A stretch of DNA of 64,000 bases, taken from positions 434,001 to 498,000 of the forward strand of contig CM074131.1 in NCBI GenBank assembly GCA_037178625.1. Reading direction: 5' to 3'. Shown here piece by piece: positions 21,853-32,641 of the stretch (position 1 is its first letter; each line of letters starts with the position of its first letter). The notes below the pieces were generated by a model. That model had not been told where the DNA came from and did not search any database. It saw only the letters and a program-made list of their open reading frames with translations. The DNA comes from Skeletonema tropicum. Lineage: Eukaryota > Bacillariophyta > Thalassiosirophyceae > Thalassiosirales > Thalassiosiraceae. Position numbers and translations under genes: made by a program.

Positions 21853-21972
21853 ATCGCATGGACAAGACTGCCTGAAGATTGAAGTCAGTCACTCCAATGA
21901 CAAGCACAAGTTACATAATCATAATCGTAGAGCACCATACATTCGTATATAACTTCTACTCATCTGTTCATC

Positions 21973-24900
21973 ATGGCGAGATACGTTGAATCTATGCAGA
22001 AATTGCAAGAACTGTTGAAAAAGGAGGCAGATGAATGGCAGGCCGGGCCACTCATTGTTAGTATTGCAACATCATTGAAAAATGATGAACTGATCGATCT
22101 GGACATTTCCACCACCATTGGCCACGAGAAACATAAACCAAGAACACCCTCAGACGAAAATTGCTATTGGCTTCCATCAACTCTGAATGAAAATACCCCT
22201 GACTTTCGTGTAAAGAACATCCACAACATATTTGTAAATGCTTGTTTTCGTGCTGGATTCAATGTCAAAGCGGCTTGGAGGGGAAAAGATGATTGCATTG
22301 TCTTTAGTTGCACAAGAAGTAGGTTTCACGATGAAGAGAAGAATAAGGAACAAACAGCCAAGCGTCCTCGCATAGTGAAGAATGAATCTCAGGCTCCCAT
22401 TCCTAGAGATAGGAAGACCGGAAAGCCGATCAAGGAAAATGGTGATGATACGTGCAAATTTAAGTTCAGGGTATATTGGGATAAGGTCCGAGAGCGGTGG
22501 TTTCTCCCTCACCAACAAGGTGGTTCATTGATTCACTGTGGACATAGTCATTACGACTCCAAATTCCTCCGCATCGAAACAAAACATGCACTCTCAGTAG
22601 AGGATCAGAAACTTGCGAGTGATTGCTTTCAAACGCAGAATTCCACAACTGCTACCACCAATCTATTGAGTCATCGCAATGACATTGGCCTTGAATGGCA
22701 TCAGCTACACTATTTGAAGACAAGAAAAAAGAATGACTTGGTCATACAGGACATGGACCCAAGCGATGTCCCCAACACAGCTCAAATTTCAGCAGCAGAT
22801 CGACTTCTTGCTTTGCTGAAGAGCAGAGAAAACGTATCATACACAGCACTCACTGCTGAGATAAATTCAGGCCTAATAACTCTTAAACGGAGAAAGAAGG
22901 GATTTAATAACTCTATCACTATTGAGGAAGAAATTACTACAGATCTTCATGATGGAATTGATAGTCCCCAATTATTTGCTGCTCGTGAGTTTGGGATAAG
23001 TGAGGACGAATTGAACACTGCCTCTTCATCCTTGGGAGGAAAGAATGCTCAAAAGCAGAGAGAGATCCCAGCAAATTTACGTCTCAAGAATGGTAAAGTT
23101 CTTCTAGCTGTTGCATGGACCACAGATGAAGGCAGAAGGAAATTCGACATGTTCCCTGAGTTTATTTCCGGTGATGCGACGGAAGAGACGAACTCTGAAG
23201 AGAGACCACTCTACACTCTATTGGGCAAAGACAATATGAACAAGTCCTTTGCTCATACTTGGTGCTTCATGCCCTCCAATAGTCGCTGGGCTTACAGTTG
23301 GCTGTTTCAAGATGCCGTACCAACACTTCATCCAGGAACTGCATGCTGGAGAGTGAAACTGATCTTGACTGATGCATGTCCACAAGAGTATTTTGCCATC
23401 TCGAATAGTATTGGCAGGGGCAACGTGTATCCAAATGCTCATCACAGATGGTGCGGATGGCACAAAGTGAATCGGAACTTCACAAATCATGCAGATTACA
23501 AGAGTTACCTTGCTAGAGTTCGAAGCAGCAGTGTGGACAATTCCATCGAAATCAGCTTGATTACTCGTTTGCTATGGTATTGTATCAAGCATTACGAGAC
23601 AAAGGAAGAGGTTGAGTTAGCTTTCAAATTGATCAAGCAATATCTCGAAGAAGACCAGAGTACTCACAAGGGCGAAATTGACGAAGAAGTTAGAGTGTTA
23701 ATCCGAGATTTCTTCACCAAAAGCTTTGAGTGCAACAAGGGCATGTTGTGTGAAGGCTTCTTTGAAGATGTCATGACTTTCGGTAATTGCACGACTGGTG
23801 TCAGCGAAGCAGAGCATAGGGCGTACAAAAAAAGTACTGGTGGCGTACAACCAAGTGATGACTTGGCCGTATCTGCTGAGAAACTCATTAACATGGCCGA
23901 TAGAAAGGAAGCTGCAAAGGGGAGGAGTCTTACGCACCAGATCAAGTCGAATTCAGCGAAGGCCAGTGATAGAGAGAGGAAAGCAAAGGGACTGTCTGAG
24001 TACGTGAATAAGAAGTTGTTGGAGGAATATGATCAGAGGAGCAATTACATCACTTACCGAGCCAGTGAGAAGTTGTTTTATGTTAAGAGAGACTACAGCA
24101 AGGATGACGAAATATCTGCTGATGATATTGCTGCTGCGCAAAGAGAGAGCGAGGATTTATTCAGCAGCATGACCGGAGTGATCGTCACAAAGAAAGGCCG
24201 AGAAGGCAAGAAGTTGAAAGCGAAGAAGGACGACCTATTTGGAGGTGGCAAGGAGTCCATGGACCAATGCAAGGTTCTCCTTTGCCAACAGATTGTACGT
24301 GTTGTCCCTAGATTCGAGAGAACAACTGTAGTCGAAGTCAGAGATATACCTCATAGCAAGAGCAATGAAAAGATGCTGGTTTGTTCACGATGTTTCAAAA
24401 AGAGAGGATATGCATGTCGTCATATTTACAAGCTCGTCAACAGGCTTCCAGCACTTACCGACGCACTCATTCGGTGGCACGATACTTATGCTCATTACTA
24501 CGGTCGAAACGGAGAGATGTCAGCACAATTTCAAAGCGTGCGGGATAAGCTGGATCTTCCTGGTATTCCGATCACTGAAAAGGAGTTGGAAGCGATGAAC
24601 AAGGCCTACTCTGTCGGCTCTGGTGATGCAGCAAAAGAGCTCTTCTTGCGTAGCCTACCAGGAAATCTTCGACTCAGAGGATCTAGGGAGAACAATCACT
24701 GGAAGTCATCAGTGTACACAGTCGACGGTGTGGATCCAAGTTGCTTTGCCTGTGACGACCTTGGCGATGACAGAAATCAGGTTGACAATCTCAGCAGTAG
24801 CACTGATGTTAGCGCAGGGGACACTCGGTCTATATCTTGTGTATCTGGACCGACTGGTGCAACCGAAGTCATTCAGGGCAAAAGCTCGTACCAGGTGCCA

Positions 24901-25224
24901 TCTGAGATGGTGGACAATAGCTCAGATGAGTTTGCCGATGGGACAGGTTTTATCGCAGATGCAGAAGGACATCGAGAAATCGATGCATATCACGACTTCA
25001 TGCCAATGTATCAAGAATCGATGAAGCTGGTTGATGGAGCTGGCCTAAAACATATTGCACGGAAACACTTCCAAGCGATGATAATGGAATTGAAGCGTGA
25101 AGCTCGGCTAAAGAACGGTCAACTTCATCCTTCGGAAGCAGGTGGAATGCAGAGTGGCCCACAAATTTCAAAGAAAAGAGCGGCGAAGAGGAAGCAATCG
25201 ATTTGCAGCCCAAATAAGAAGTAA
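21973..25224 (+). CDS. FAR1/MULE-type transposase with SWIM-like zinc finger
   Basis: 1083 residues, ATG at 21973, uninterrupted. The N-terminal part (about residues 90-195) looks like a FAR1/WRKY-GCM1 DNA-binding zinc module, with C-I-V-F-S-C and a C-G-H-S-H end. The DDE core follows: S-G-D-A-T-E-E-T (Asp401), L-I-L-T-D-A-C-P (Asp467), then H-H-R-W-C-G-W-H-K-V-N-R-N-F, which is characteristic of MULE transposases, and a candidate catalytic Glu at 612 or 614 in V-S-E-A-E-H. A SWIM-like finger follows (Cys804, Cys807, Cys815, His817); its spacing C-x2-C differs from the usual C-x-C. The C-terminus is basic. It could be an active Mutator-like transposase or a domesticated FAR1-like regulator. 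I could not find terminal inverted repeats by eye. The 3' end is duplicated downstream. Confidence 0.87.
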   Translation: MARYVESMQKLQELLKKEADEWQAGPLIVSIATSLKNDELIDLDISTTIGHEKHKPRTPSDENCYWLPSTLNENTPDFRVKNIHNIFVNACFRAGFNVKAAWRGKDDCIVFSCTRSRFHDEEKNKEQTAKRPRIVKNESQAPIPRDRKTGKPIKENGDDTCKFKFRVYWDKVRERWFLPHQQGGSLIHCGHSHYDSKFLRIETKHALSVEDQKLASDCFQTQNSTTATTNLLSHRNDIGLEWHQLHYLKTRKKNDLVIQDMDPSDVPNTAQISAADRLLALLKSRENVSYTALTAEINSGLITLKRRKKGFNNSITIEEEITTDLHDGIDSPQLFAAREFGISEDELNTASSSLGGKNAQKQREIPANLRLKNGKVLLAVAWTTDEGRRKFDMFPEFISGDATEETNSEERPLYTLLGKDNMNKSFAHTWCFMPSNSRWAYSWLFQDAVPTLHPGTACWRVKLILTDACPQEYFAISNSIGRGNVYPNAHHRWCGWHKVNRNFTNHADYKSYLARVRSSSVDNSIEISLITRLLWYCIKHYETKEEVELAFKLIKQYLEEDQSTHKGEIDEEVRVLIRDFFTKSFECNKGMLCEGFFEDVMTFGNCTTGVSEAEHRAYKKSTGGVQPSDDLAVSAEKLINMADRKEAAKGRSLTHQIKSNSAKASDRERKAKGLSEYVNKKLLEEYDQRSNYITYRASEKLFYVKRDYSKDDEISADDIAAAQRESEDLFSSMTGVIVTKKGREGKKLKAKKDDLFGGGKESMDQCKVLLCQQIVRVVPRFERTTVVEVRDIPHSKSNEKMLVCSRCFKKRGYACRHIYKLVNRLPALTDALIRWHDTYAHYYGRNGEMSAQFQSVRDKLDLPGIPITEKELEAMNKAYSVGSGDAAKELFLRSLPGNLRLRGSRENNHWKSSVYTVDGVDPSCFACDDLGDDRNQVDNLSSSTDVSAGDTRSISCVSGPTGATEVIQGKSSYQVPSEMVDNSSDEFADGTGFIADAEGHREIDAYHDFMPMYQESMKLVDGAGLKHIARKHFQAMIMELKREARLKNGQLHPSEAGGMQSGPQISKKRAAKRKQSICSPNKK

Positions 25225-26827
25225 TTGAGTATTATTCGTAGGAATGAGCAGTAGTCTTGTATTCTTCAGCTAACGTATTCTGTGAAATCAAATAAATCCG
25301 ATAAAAATAATGTTGAGCGTAAATTGAGGATATCGTGATATGTTTACATGGTATGGACTCACCTTTTAAGCTTTAAAGTAGGGCAAGGGGTACAACAACT
25401 ACACATAATATGAGCAGACAGTCTTCCGTCAATTACTTGACCTTAACGAACATCGCTTGAACAGAAACACTTCCACTCGTTGTTAATGGAATTGAAGCGT
25501 GAAGCTCGGCTAAAGAACGGTCAACTTCATCCTTCGGAAGCAGGTGGATTGCATAGTGGCCCAAAAATTTCAAAGAAAAGAGCGGCAAAGAGGAAGCGGT
25601 CGATGTGCAGCCCAACTAAGAAGTAACTGAGTTTGAGTAGAAATGAAAAGAAATATTGCTTCGACCATATTCATTTGGCTTCTCCCCTTCCAATCGGAAA
25701 AGTAGTGCCAGACATCACAATGGGAGGCTTCTATTCAAATCTTCTCTCCGTCAATCATTCGACGTTGATCTGAGTCTTCCGTTCATTGCTTGACCATGAC
25801 GAACATCGCCGTTGTACGGTGGCTATCTATTGTTGCGTAGAAAAGAGATAATTTCTCCAGATTTCCAGCAAGTCGAAGGGGGCAGCAACGACCCCTTCAA
25901 TGTAATTGATTCCCAATCAGTAACGTTGGTGATAGGTTCATAAGATTATAATATAGAGCTATTAGAAGAATAAAAGTATGGAGAGAAACAGCAATAAATA
26001 CCTCAGTGTGTGAGTTTATGTGGAAAATGAAGAAAAAGTGTATCAGTTTTTGTTTTATATTACCTTTTCCCCCGGATTCTTCGCGTGCGAGTACTTCGGA
26101 CGATAGGATAGACGGAAATCATCGAAGGCGTGATTGCTGTAAGATTGTTGGGGTTGGGGGGGGGGGGAGCTGAAGAAAGGAAATATTGTAGCGGCTGCGT
26201 GGCATGGTTGTGATGGTTGGCAGTTGATTGCGTGCGGCGAGATGGGTTTGAAAGGGCGGTGGTGCCGTTTGGATTTGTCTTCAGAAATTCTCGTTCGTCA
26301 GTACCTGTTGCTATAAGAGAATACTCCCATTATGAAAGGGACTGCCATTTAAAGTATATTCCGAAGCGAGGGAAGAACCAAACAGCGTCGCAGTCGGAAC
26401 CACGGGAGAGGGCTGTCTCTCCCTAAAAGTATGTACTTGCTTAGTGGCACAATAACCGTGCTACATACATACACATGATGCACTCTCTGTTGTTACAATC
26501 GTCATACTATGATGTGCTCTACGAGAAGAGATGTGTATGAGGTCCAATTGAAGAGAGAAGCAAGGGATAGAACGAAGAAGAAAAATTGTATAAATTTAAT
26601 GAAATAGGTAGATAGATTGTTCTCTGTTTATATAGATTTCGCTTATCTACATTTTCGTATCACATCCGTCCACGCCCGTCAGACTTTCCTTCTTGAAGTC
26701 GAAGAGCTGCACCCTTTTTCTTACACCAAGCAACAAATGCGAACGCTTTGCTATCTGCATCCCTTCTATCTCCAACGTCAGAGATCCTCCACTTATGAAC
26801 ACACCACATACGCATACTTTAAGTCAC
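25225..26827. other. 1.6-kb non-genic stretch, transposase 3' side
   Basis: Contains the duplicated transposase tail (listed separately) and a G-run near 26159-26167, then AT-rich sequence that forms the 3' flank of the PDZ gene. No independent gene is seen. Confidence 0.4.
25455..25625 (+). pseudogene. Second, partial copy of the transposase 3' end
   Basis: From about 25455 the sequence repeats the end of the transposase gene (about 25055-25224), with near-identity from T-A-A-T-G-G-A-A-T-T-G-A-A-G onward. It encodes M-E-L-K-R-E-A-R-L-K-N-G-Q-L-H-P, then S-K-K-R-A-A-K-R-K-R, and its own TAA at 25623-25625. A few substitutions distinguish it (Q-S-I-C versus R-S-M-C). Upstream identity fades within about 30 bp. 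It is a duplicated fragment, probably the scar of a second element or of an unequal event. Confidence 0.85.
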
Positions 26828-27526
26828 TCAACGCTTCATAGTAGGCTTGGTTGGAATGAACGTGATATTTCCGTTGGGTTTGCAGTGTCCCAAGCAATTT
26901 CCAGAGGCATCGTAAATCTTATTCCCCTCTTTGGCCTTGTACACATCCCTCTCATCAATAGGGCACATTAAGACACACAATCCAGGAAGACAACATCACA
27001 AACATCCCACACACGCCAATGCCTGAGTGCTGTTACCAACGTATTTGTTTGTACCCCACTGCCCACCAGGTGCAACTCCTGGTGGAGACAAAACGTCACG
27101 AGAATGGTCGGCGGCAGGTGCAGGTCCACCAGAAGGTTTATCATCGGCAATAATGGTAATCTGTCCAGTAGCTTCCTTCAGCATGGAAATAGCTTCCGAA
27201 GTGCTCGACACTTGAGCATTGTTCACAGTTTTCACTTCCATACCAACTTTGAGAAGGGTGTTGTCGAACATACCATTTTCGACAATGTTACTAATTACAA
27301 GGACTCCGTCAATCGTTTTCATCCCAATGCCCAGTTTCTGATCCTGTGCGGTGGCGAAGGCATTGTGTGCAGTGTAAAATCACAGGTGTTTATGTTGAGA
27401 GAGTTTAGTAACTCGAGTACAGGTACAGAGCGCTCCTCGATTCAATAAAGAAGCTTCTTTAGAGCTCCATATTAAATACACACTCACCTGGGATTCTTTG
27501 TTGACTACAGCTACAATCGGAGCCAT
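26828..27526 (-). CDS. PDZ-domain protein with in-frame TGA in a Cys-rich tail (Sec or nonsense)
   Basis: Exon 1 (27526-27488) encodes M-A-P-I-V-A-V-V-N-K-E-S-Q and ends at GTGAGT. Intron 27487-27344 ends CGCACAG. Exon 2 continues in phase as D-Q-K-L-G-I-G-M-K-T. A single PDZ domain follows: G-I-G-M as the carboxylate-binding loop, then V-L-V-I-S-N-I, L-L-K-V-G-M-E-V-K-T-V-N-N and a helix A-I-S-M-L-K-E-A. A G/P-rich linker leads to A-C-V-G-C-L, then TGA (26998-26996), then C-C-L-P-G-L-C-V-L-M-C-P in the same frame and a further 45 residues ending at a second TGA (26830-26828). The composition of the downstream part is clearly protein-like. The TGA is either a selenocysteine codon, a Cys or Trp codon mutated to stop, or a true stop with a fossil tail. 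PDZ domains bind C-terminal peptides; the partner is unknown. Confidence 0.68.
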
Positions 27527-28483
27527 GATTCTGCTGATTTATCTTAATCTGTTACAGATGTTTTGATGAAGTGTGAGGAGGGGAAGAGAGAGAGAGAGAG
27601 AGAGAGAGAGGCGGTCAGCGAGCTATGGATACAAGTTTGAAGTCGAAGTGGGCGTTGGCATACGTCGATACTCACAATCAATTATACAAATCGAATTGGA
27701 TGCATGCTCATGCTCAGTGCTCAGCAATAATTAACAGACTAACGCGCAGCATTGAAAATTGAAAATTGAAACAAGATTTATTGGGTAAAGTGTGAAGGTG
27801 GGCAGCTGGTAAGCAGCTTCCTGTTCGTTGAGCCACGTCGCCTCTACCAAAAGAAAGAGTGACGCGCGTGGCGTCTTTCATGTCTTCTATATCGAAGTGA
27901 CAATGCATTAAAAGCTTCTCGAGAGAAAGAGACATTTGCTACACCGCCCGGTGGGTTTCTGTGAAAATCAATACAGATTGGGATTTTATACGGGCGTTGG
28001 GGATTAAATACGGGCGTTGGGTACCGGTTAACCGACCGATTGATGCGTTGGTTCTCGTTTTTCAGAAACCTTTTATCAACGGTCCGGGAGAGCGTTAATT
28101 CTTGTTTTTGAGAAACATTGACACAATTGGAGACAACTTGTGAGAGCGTTCGCGTTTCTGAGATTTTCAAGCTTTGTAAAGTTTAAACCCGTGCCATGTC
28201 GAATGTATGCAAATAAATCTGATACTCCGAGGGAGGTTTGGATTTTTGTGAGAAGAGCATGCACTTCATCCACCAATTCCGCTGTCGAAACATAAGAGTC
28301 GTGTGAAATCACTCCATCAATCATTCCATAATCCTCATAAATTCGAAGCTGTGATTTCATGAACATCGATCACTTGTTGGATCTTAGATATTAAGGCCTT
28401 TACTTCAACATGTGCCGAAACAGCAGCACAACGCAACCCGTCAAAAGATCATAGTCCTCGAACTCAGCAGCACATAATGAGGT
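27527..28483. other. Upstream region of the PDZ gene, no firm gene
   Basis: A (GA)n run lies at about 27585-27610 and a TACGGGCGTTGGG direct repeat near 27988 and 28010. A minus-strand ATG frame (28366-28076, 96 codons) reads like protein in places (E-L-V-D-E-V-H-A-L-L-T-K-I-Q) but has no domain I recognise and could be an exon remnant. Confidence 0.35.
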
Positions 28484-28493
28484 TTGATCTATG

Positions 28494-29120
28494 CACCACC
28501 TACGAGGCGAGCAGTGCGAGCTGAGGTTTGCCATCTACGAGGCGAGCAGTGCGAGCTTGAGGTCTGCCATCTAAGTACTTACGAGGCGAGCAGAGGTCTG
28601 CAATCTACGAGGCGAGCAGTGCGAGCTGAGGTTTGCCATCTACGAGGCGAGCACTGCGAGCTCCTCTAACTCAGCAGCACATAATGAGGTTTGATCTATG
28701 CACCACCTACGAGGCGAGCAGTGCGAGCTGAGGTTTGCGAGCAGTGCGAGCTTGAGGTATGCCATCTACTTACGAGGCGAGCAGTGCGAGCTTGAGGTAT
28801 GCCATCTACTTACGAGGCGAGCAGTGCGAGCATGAGGTCTGCCATCTACAAGGCGAGCAGTGCGAGCTGAGGTCTGCCATCTACAAGGCGAGCAGTGCGA
28901 GCTGAGATCTGCCATCTACAAGGCGAACACTGCGAGCTGGATCTGCCATTACGAGGCGAGCACTGCGAGCTGAGGTTTGCCATCTACTTACGAGGCGAGC
29001 ACTGCGAGCATGAGGTCTGCCATCTACAAGGCGAGCACTGCGAGCTGAGATCTGCCATTTACGAGGCGAGAGCAGCGAGCAGAGATCTGCCTTCTACGAG
29101 GCGAGCTGTGATCTGCAATC
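28494..29120. repeat. Minisatellite, about 35-40 bp unit, some 16 copies
   Basis: The core GAGGCGAGCAGTGCGAGC recurs through the block, followed by TGAGGTTTGCCATCTAC or close variants, with some units extended by TTAC. A larger block beginning CTCAGCAGCACATAATGAGG appears at about 28465 and again at about 28673, showing a higher-order duplication. Degenerate copies continue at about 29265-29370. Frames across it are open by chance because the unit lacks stops in some phases; I do not call a gene. Confidence 0.9.
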
Positions 29121-29370
29121 TACAGATTTTCTTACATATCTACTGTTTGGTCGGTTCATTTTCATTGGTAACTTTTGTTTTGTGAGTGGATATTTTTTCC
29201 TGCTTCTGCATATCAAACTAACTTCTATATTCGTTGTCTTTTTAATCATTTATTTTAATTTTAGAGCAGCGAGTTGAGATTTGTAATCCTCGAAGCGAGC
29301 GCAGCAAGCTGAGAACTTCTGCCCATCTACGAAGCGAGCACTACGAGCTGAGAACTGCCCATCTACGGGG

Positions 29371-30124
29371 CATCAGTTGTTTCGCCAAGATTACGACGTG
29401 CCTGACAGTCATTTATCTTGCTCTTGAAAGCAGCGAGCGAGCGTATGTAAGAGGTGGATTTAGAGAGAGTACGGGTTTTTGGAGTGGGGTTTTGGAGTGA
29501 TTTTTCGGTACTCTGATGTAGTTGAAGTTGCGTTGATTCGGCATTTTTTGTCTTGCGAAATTGGTCGGAGTTGTTTTCGAGCGAATTTTCTCGAAATTGA
29601 AATTGCGGGAGCTTTTGGCATCAGATTTGGTTTCAGGATTCGTCAGTTGGTTTGGGTTTGGTGGTAGTGTTCTTTCTTGTAAATAAAATAAAAACGTCAG
29701 TTGGATCCGTATCAAACTTAAATCTGTATCAGAAAAAAAGCATACCGCCCGGTGCACGTGGTGGAACATGGTGGAACCTGTTGAAGTACTTAAGTAAAAA
29801 CTTCGAACAATGACGAAGTGACGAATTTGATAATATTGAGCAACTGCATAAGCTTGCATAAGGCTTCTCGAGATGTATGCAATGACTCATTGCTTTAAGA
29901 TTGAAATTGTAGGAGTAGGAGTAAATAGTTAGCGGAGCAATGAAGGCCTAACAGGCGAGGCCAAATCGCTTTCTCCTCCAAGACCGTGTGTAGTAATCAC
30001 AGCACCAGTAGCCAGAGCACATCATAAATCTGTAATCCTACTGTAATCATAATACTTCTACAAGCGCCGAGGGACAAACAGCTCATGCATTATTTGGATA
30101 ATTCCTACGACTCTCATTCTCACG
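29371..30124. other. Intergenic stretch, no supported gene
   Basis: A minus-strand frame of 148 codons (29859-29413) is of low complexity and has no domain. AT-rich sequence then leads to the small gene at 30125. Confidence 0.35.
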
Positions 30125-30661
30125 ATGTGTCCCCAACGAAGCAACAGTAAATCAATTGACACCGCCGATAATGCTGAAGAATGGCCTGAAATCTCAACGT
30201 TGGCTTCTCGATTGTCTCCAGCTGATCCTACTCCTCGAGAAGTCGAAGTGAACCATTCCCTCTCCGCAAAAGATCTCAAATCTATCAAGAAGAGTGACCC
30301 TTTCCTCTACTATTCCATACCCGGTGTACGTGACGCTACCGTCCGCATGGAAAACGTCGACATGCATCAAATCGCTCAGAACGGGTTGAGGGAACACTGT
30401 CAATCCCGCCCAACAAGCGTGCAAACTGCAAGTGAACCTGTCGCAAAGGTGAAGCGGTGCACAAGGATCTCCTTTGAATGTCACACAGATTTGCTGTTGG
30501 ACTTGGACGAGCTCTCGGAGAATCTTGCTGATATGGGATTGGTATCGGAAGACTTGCTATCCGTAGACGACCCATTCAATGATATCCTGGCCATCTTTTT
30601 GGAACGTCCGTCAATGAATGCCCAAGACTTTCTGTATAAATTAGACGTAGCTATAATCTAA
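30125..30661 (+). CDS. Small protein, probable lineage-specific family
   Basis: 178 residues, ATG at 30125. The composition is even and charged, with no signal peptide or membrane segment. The central block L-K-S-I-K-K-S-D-P-F-L-Y-Y-S-I-P-G-V-R-D-A, the stretch K-V-K-R-C-T-R-I-S-F-E-C-H-T-D-L, and the acidic helix L-D-L-D-E-L-S-E-N-L look like conserved-family sequence rather than chance. I link it only loosely to short diatom proteins of unknown role. There are no introns and no obvious neighbour relationship. Confidence 0.6.
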   Translation: MCPQRSNSKSIDTADNAEEWPEISTLASRLSPADPTPREVEVNHSLSAKDLKSIKKSDPFLYYSIPGVRDATVRMENVDMHQIAQNGLREHCQSRPTSVQTASEPVAKVKRCTRISFECHTDLLLDLDELSENLADMGLVSEDLLSVDDPFNDILAIFLERPSMNAQDFLYKLDVAII

Positions 30662-31453
30662 ATCGTTTCTCAAAGTATCTACTTCTAAGTTCGTTCTTCT
30701 AGTATGACTAATGCATATCTAATGTATGGATCATATGTATTTCATTTGCAGTCGTCTTTCTATGGAATACCAGCATGATGGCGCAAGTCATTACGGATAT
30801 GCGGTGTCGCCACATATTGAAGAATCACCGTAGCTTAGACAATGGTACTGCTCTAGAGATCTTGAGAAGAGCAAGTTACAGCACCAATTCCAATTGTCTT
30901 TGTAGCGGATTGAGTCTGAGGTTGCTGCAGCTGCAGTTGGAGTAGTTGAGTCTCTACTTTCATTTCGAACCGGACGAGTGACGACATTGAAAGAGAGATC
31001 ACTGCCTTGAGGCTTGTCTCTCGAGATGAGTAATAAGACAGAGACTCAATCAAAAGAAGAACCAGTTGCCAAAGCCTGATAACAATTGCAGGTACTCCTC
31101 TAGAAAGATGGCAGGTACTTCTCTGGATGACTATTGAGTACATTGTACCTGTACGTTGTCCGTGCATTTTCGTGAACGACACATTGCAGCAGATACACAA
31201 GTTACAAGTTCATCCACTCAATAGACTGTCTTTGCAGAAATAAGAAGCTGAGCAAGAAACGTCAAAATGGTCTTCTTATCTTTAGACAGGTCCCTTCCAA
31301 ACAAACATGGAATTGTATCTACTAGAGAGAGCTGGGGCATTGATGCTATTATGTATTGAGTGACATAGCTCAGACGCATTCACTCCATAAAAGTATCATA
31401 CTATCATGGGAATAAGTTGCATCCTACCAATACAAAAACTTAACTGTTTACAA
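30662..31453. other. Intergenic stretch, no gene seen
   Basis: Lies between the 3' ends of two convergent genes. Short repeats of CTCTAGA type are present. No coding signal. Confidence 0.4.
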
Positions 31454-32641
31454 TTACTCTGAGCTTACCGCATTTCTAATCCCAGTAAGAATATCAATCA
31501 ATCTCCCTTGATACGACGTTCCAACACTCCCCAAAGTCCCACACCCAGGTGGAGGACTCTCTACTCGATCATAACAAAATATCAATGCAGGTCGTCCCAT
31601 ACTCGTTTCATTCCCAAGTCCACGGTGGATGGTTCGAGAGTCGTATGCCACAATACTTCCTGCGGGGGCGTGTATGACTCGTGCACCTACACCACCTCCA
31701 CCCCCATTATTCTTCTTGGCGGATAATATTGGCCAATTGGTGTTGTGTGATCCGAGTAGGAGTTGGGTACCACCATTTTCGGCGGTAAAGTCGACAAGTG
31801 GGACGATTATGGATAATCCTCTGGCACGATTGTCCTTGTGCCAACTTTGATTGTTTGATCCGGGTACTGCTGTCATTAGTTGTAATTCACTGCGATAGAT
31901 GCCATCCATGATTGTTGTGTTGGTAGTTGCAGCAGAAGTTGTTTTGATTGCGTTGTCATTATCATCACCTCCATCACTCCCCTCTTTCTTCCCCTCCTCT
32001 TCAAAGAACCCATGCACCAAGGGCAAAATCCTCTGTTCAATCTGTTCCAACACACGAATATCCTCCTCACCCAAATGATTTTCTAACCGATGATACCGCC
32101 CATACGCCGATAGACGCCATGGTTCATCATCTTGTGATATCATCATATTTGCTCCGGGTGGTCCACGACGACGTTGTTGTGGTCGTTTAGGTGGTTTCAA
32201 TAATTGAGTTGGGATGGTGGTGGCTGCTGGCATGTTCAGTACTTCGTTGATGGTTGTTGGTGTGAGGCGTAGATTGTCTACTATGGCAACACCTGATGCT
32301 GTGTTTTTTTTTTAAAGTGTAGAGTCGTATCGTGTAGTATCAAAGTAATACAATGGATGTATGTGTAATGGTTGGTGCAAATTAGTTGAATATCGTATGA
32401 TGTCAGAAAAGATGAAAAATTGATCATAAGATGTATGATAATGTGTGCACTGAATGCAAAAGCCTCTATTGTACCTCAATCATCCAAACACGAAGTATCG
32501 CACGACCTTCAATTTCAAGCCGTCATCCCATCAACACCACTATTCCTAATAACATCTTGCACATTCCTACTATATACTCACTCTGAAGGCTAGACAATGC
32601 ACCCGTCACAGTGGATGATTTGCACCCATCATCACCATCAC
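31454..32641 (-). pseudogene. Phytanoyl-CoA dioxygenase-like gene, 3' portion (downstream of retroelement insertion)
   Basis: The last exon (32298-31454) encodes V-A-I-V-D-N-L near its start and the Fe(II)/2-oxoglutarate signature: S-W-H-K-D-N (H-x-D) and, later, the distal histidine and arginine in T-I-H-R-G-L-G-N with R-P-A-L-I-F. The frame is open upstream of the first ATG (32233) to an acceptor CACAG at 32299, so that ATG is not the real start. Intron 32581-32299 (GTGAGT donor) joins it in phase to 32636-32582, the remainder of an exon interrupted by the copia element. Enzymes of this family hydroxylate varied substrates; the substrate here is unknown. With the element in place the 3' part lacks its natural 5' end. 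Confidence 0.8.
32637..32641. repeat. 5-bp target-site duplication (left copy)
   Basis: ATCAC directly abuts the 3' LTR and matches ATCAC at 40267-40271 beyond the 5' LTR. Confidence 0.92.

Noticed and set aside
26440..26827. SECIS element by eye in the PDZ gene 3' flank
   Set aside because: Several TGA..AA..GA spacings occur, but none gave a convincing stem; left open rather than claimed.
26996..26998. TGA or TAA reassigned to an amino acid in this genome
   Set aside because: All other genes end normally at TAA, TAG or TGA, so a changed code is not supported.
28484..29185. Open frames and a CRISPR-like look of the repeat block
   Set aside because: Units are tandem with no unique spacers and variable length; it is a minisatellite, and the frames are by-products.
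29413..29859. 148-codon minus-strand frame
   Set aside because: Low complexity, no domain, flanked by decayed repeats.
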